Below are positions 62,254-64,000 of a stretch of 64,000 nucleotides of DNA, piece by piece. A program made the position numbers and the translations under genes. Each line of letters starts with the position of its first letter. The stretch's first letter is position 1. Source of the stretch: Ignavibacteriales bacterium (lineage in GTDB: Bacteria > Bacteroidota > Ignavibacteria > Ignavibacteriales > Ignavibacteriaceae); contig JAGUYG010000050.1 of the NCBI GenBank assembly GCA_020061465.1, positions 42,472 through 106,471 on the forward strand, written 5' to 3'. Under the pieces are notes generated by a model, which searched no databases, had not been told where the DNA came from, and saw only the letters and a list, made by a program, of their open reading frames with translations.

Positions 62254-63600
62254 ATGAAAAAATTATTTCTGCTTCTGCAATTAATCATTTTCTGCAGTTC
62301 ATCCTTACTCTCTCAGATTGAACGCTATCCTCTTCCTAACGAAGGCAGTATTGCCGGAGGTTTTGGATTGAACTGGATTGATGGGGAGCTGCATTATACC
62401 CTGCATTTCCGTCCCGAAATTTCTTTTGCAAATTTTGGTGTTGGTCTCGACCTCAACCTCGACTTCGATTCCAAAGGTAATCTTCGTAAAGAAAATTTTA
62501 ACGAGTTCTCCGATTACTTGAGCGTAATTCGATACCTCCGATATGGATTAAAGAACGACCCGCTCTTTGTCAAACTCGGTGCATTAGATTATTATACCCT
62601 CGGACACGGAAGTATTATGTATCGCTATAACAACAGCCCGAGTTTCGATACAAGAAAAACAGGACTTGTGCTGGATATTGATTTCGGTAACTTTGGTTTT
62701 GAATCTATCTACAGCAGATTTGGCGAAGCCGGGGTAGTCGGAATTAGAGGTTATACAAGACCACTTCAATTCTCATCTGCCGGCTCTTTACCGATTATCG
62801 GAAATCTTGAAGTTGGTGTAACTTATGCAGGCGACTTCCATGAGAATGCCGGTGTAATGCAAACTTACAATCCTCAAACAGTTCAGTTTGAAAAGAAGGA
62901 CGAAGGTGGTGTGAATATTATCGGTTTCGATTTGGGATTACCTCTTATCTCAACGGGTATGCTAGGTATTGATTTGTATTTTGATTATGCGAAAATTATA
63001 GATTATGGCAGCGGAACTGCCGCAGGTATAATTTTTACTTTTAACGGTATCGGTTTAATAGATGCCCAAGCGAAGTTTGAAAGGCGATTTAATAATGATA
63101 AATATATTCCGTCATATTTCAATTCTTTCTATGAAATAGAACGTTTTAGAGAAGATTCAACTACCGGAATTGTTACAAGCAAAATAAGCAGACTTTCAAG
63201 CATGATCAAAGCCGATAACGGCTTCTATGGAGAATTAGGAATAAGTGTACTCGGTCTATTAGATATAATCGGAAATTATCAACGGCTTGATAAAGATCCG
63301 AAAAGCGGCATACTTCAGTTAACAACTTCAGTAATGCCGGAAGGTACACCAATAGTTGCACGTGCGGGTTATGATAAAATTAATATTCAGGATGAAAAAG
63401 ATTTGTTCAAGTTAGATGACCGCTCGTACTTATTTTTCGAATTTGGTTATAAGCCTATTGAATATCTGTTAGTCTCGATGGTGTATAGCTGGACTTTTAC
63501 CCCTATCCGCGATAAAGATGACAAAGTAATTGATTTTACTCCGCAAAAGAGAATTGAACCAAGAATATCTTTTATTTATCCGTTTAGTTTCGGGAATTGA
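62254..63600 (+). CDS. Predicted outer-membrane barrel protein
   Basis: A 448-residue exported protein with a signal ending near SLLSQI (residue 21). Repeating amphipathic beta-strands follow (LHYTLHFRPEISFANFGVGL, then LDLNLDFDSKG; later YLFFEFGYKPIEYLLVSMVY), ending in the likely strand ISFIYPFSFGN. I do not recognise a named family. It starts 87 bases after the EnvC-like gene on the same strand and could share its transcript. Confidence 0.7.
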   Translation: MKKLFLLLQLIIFCSSSLLSQIERYPLPNEGSIAGGFGLNWIDGELHYTLHFRPEISFANFGVGLDLNLDFDSKGNLRKENFNEFSDYLSVIRYLRYGLKNDPLFVKLGALDYYTLGHGSIMYRYNNSPSFDTRKTGLVLDIDFGNFGFESIYSRFGEAGVVGIRGYTRPLQFSSAGSLPIIGNLEVGVTYAGDFHENAGVMQTYNPQTVQFEKKDEGGVNIIGFDLGLPLISTGMLGIDLYFDYAKIIDYGSGTAAGIIFTFNGIGLIDAQAKFERRFNNDKYIPSYFNSFYEIERFREDSTTGIVTSKISRLSSMIKADNGFYGELGISVLGLLDIIGNYQRLDKDPKSGILQLTTSVMPEGTPIVARAGYDKINIQDEKDLFKLDDRSYLFFEFGYKPIEYLLVSMVYSWTFTPIRDKDDKVIDFTPQKRIEPRISFIYPFSFGN

Positions 63601-64000
63601 GTCAGCTCCAATATATACTCGGAACGGTCGGTAATTATCAGTCGATAGTCTTTATTAGCTAAAAATCTGTATGAGATAGTCGGTAGGCAAATGTTTAGTA
63701 CTGAGTTTTATAATAACCAATCCGAGGATTGCGTTTATTTAAAGACTAAAAGATTTCATTTCCGGGATTCGTAGGCCCTGAAAAACGGAAAGAAATCTAA
63801 GTGTAAATGAAGATTCTTCCCTGCGGGTGAAATTGCGATTGCACATTTTATTTGCATTTTCTTTTAGACAGCCATATTTTATTTATGAGGCGTATCTAAA
63901 AAGGTCTTATCCAAAGGATCGTTCCGATTTGGAAATTTTGTATTTGAATATTCTTTCCAAAGGATCCTTCGGAAATAATCGAAACATTTTCTTGATGAAA
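63601..64000. other. Gene-free right edge with GGATCC-centred palindrome
   Basis: 400 bases with no reading frame I would support. Near 63952-63973 the sequence TCCAAAGGATCCTTCGGA forms a small palindrome, and TATCCAAAGGATCGTTCC lies about 40 bases before it. The phrase resembles the ATCCGAAGGATCCTATGG segment inside the 197-bp element, but the terminal repeats are absent. Confidence 0.4.

Overview
The window is a low-GC chromosomal segment of a Gram-negative bacterium of the Bacteroidota/Chlorobiota (FCB) supergroup, most likely an Ignavibacteria-type organism. This is inference from gene content: an Oar-like TonB-dependent receptor with a carboxypeptidase-regulatory domain, a GWxTD-domain protein, PorV/FadL-like barrels, many lipoproteins, an undivided glycine decarboxylase, and one promoter of the Bacteroidota form (TTG, then TAnnTTTG). 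Nothing suggests a plasmid or a whole prophage.

Layout. 1-201: 5' end of an ABC-transporter ATPase (minus strand). 434-8100: fatty-acid/phospholipid cluster DUF177-rpmF-plsX-fabH-fabD-(Cys-rich protein)-fabG-acpP-fabF-rnc. 8268-14231: gcvP, a one-POTRA Omp85 protein, rsmE, a duplicated intergenic repeat, and an RlpA-like lipoprotein. 14245-19353 (minus): M28 peptidase and a large TonB-dependent receptor. 19996-23048: RNase HIII, phosphofructokinase, tRNA-Asp surrounded by decayed tRNA halves, and an RRM protein with a hairpin leader. 23278-26855: peroxide-defence group (AhpD, AhpC-type peroxiredoxin, thioferritin-like protein, OxyR).

26863-48705: menaquinone genes. menE, menC, menA and menB (27261-32756) and menH, menD and menF (44695-48705) all lie on the minus strand, but about 12 kb of mostly plus-strand accessory DNA separates menB from menH. 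That block holds a HEPN-MNT pair, a 197-bp MITE-like element, a broken HicBA pair, a remnant of a second restriction gene, a 1171-aa combined restriction-methylation protein, a complete QatABCD anti-phage system and a NYN-domain nuclease. Two PIN toxin-type genes, one truncated, also lie between menA and menB. The simplest reading is a defence island inserted into an ancestral men operon.

48818-63600: RsgA, then cell-envelope genes: TonB-like protein, GWxTD protein, barrels, two tyrosine-rich lipoproteins, ATP-grasp enzyme, TPR lipoprotein, DUF4292/LolB-like protein, EnvC-like protein with a degenerate LytM domain, and another barrel.

The least explained signals are non-coding. Two 98%-identical 197-bp elements have 13-bp terminal inverted repeats and flanking duplications. 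Small palindromes appear to sit inside decayed tRNA-Asp halves, and two of their types recur in a decayed stretch beside the NYN gene. There is also a possible short promoter-to-terminator RNA unit just upstream of the NYN gene.
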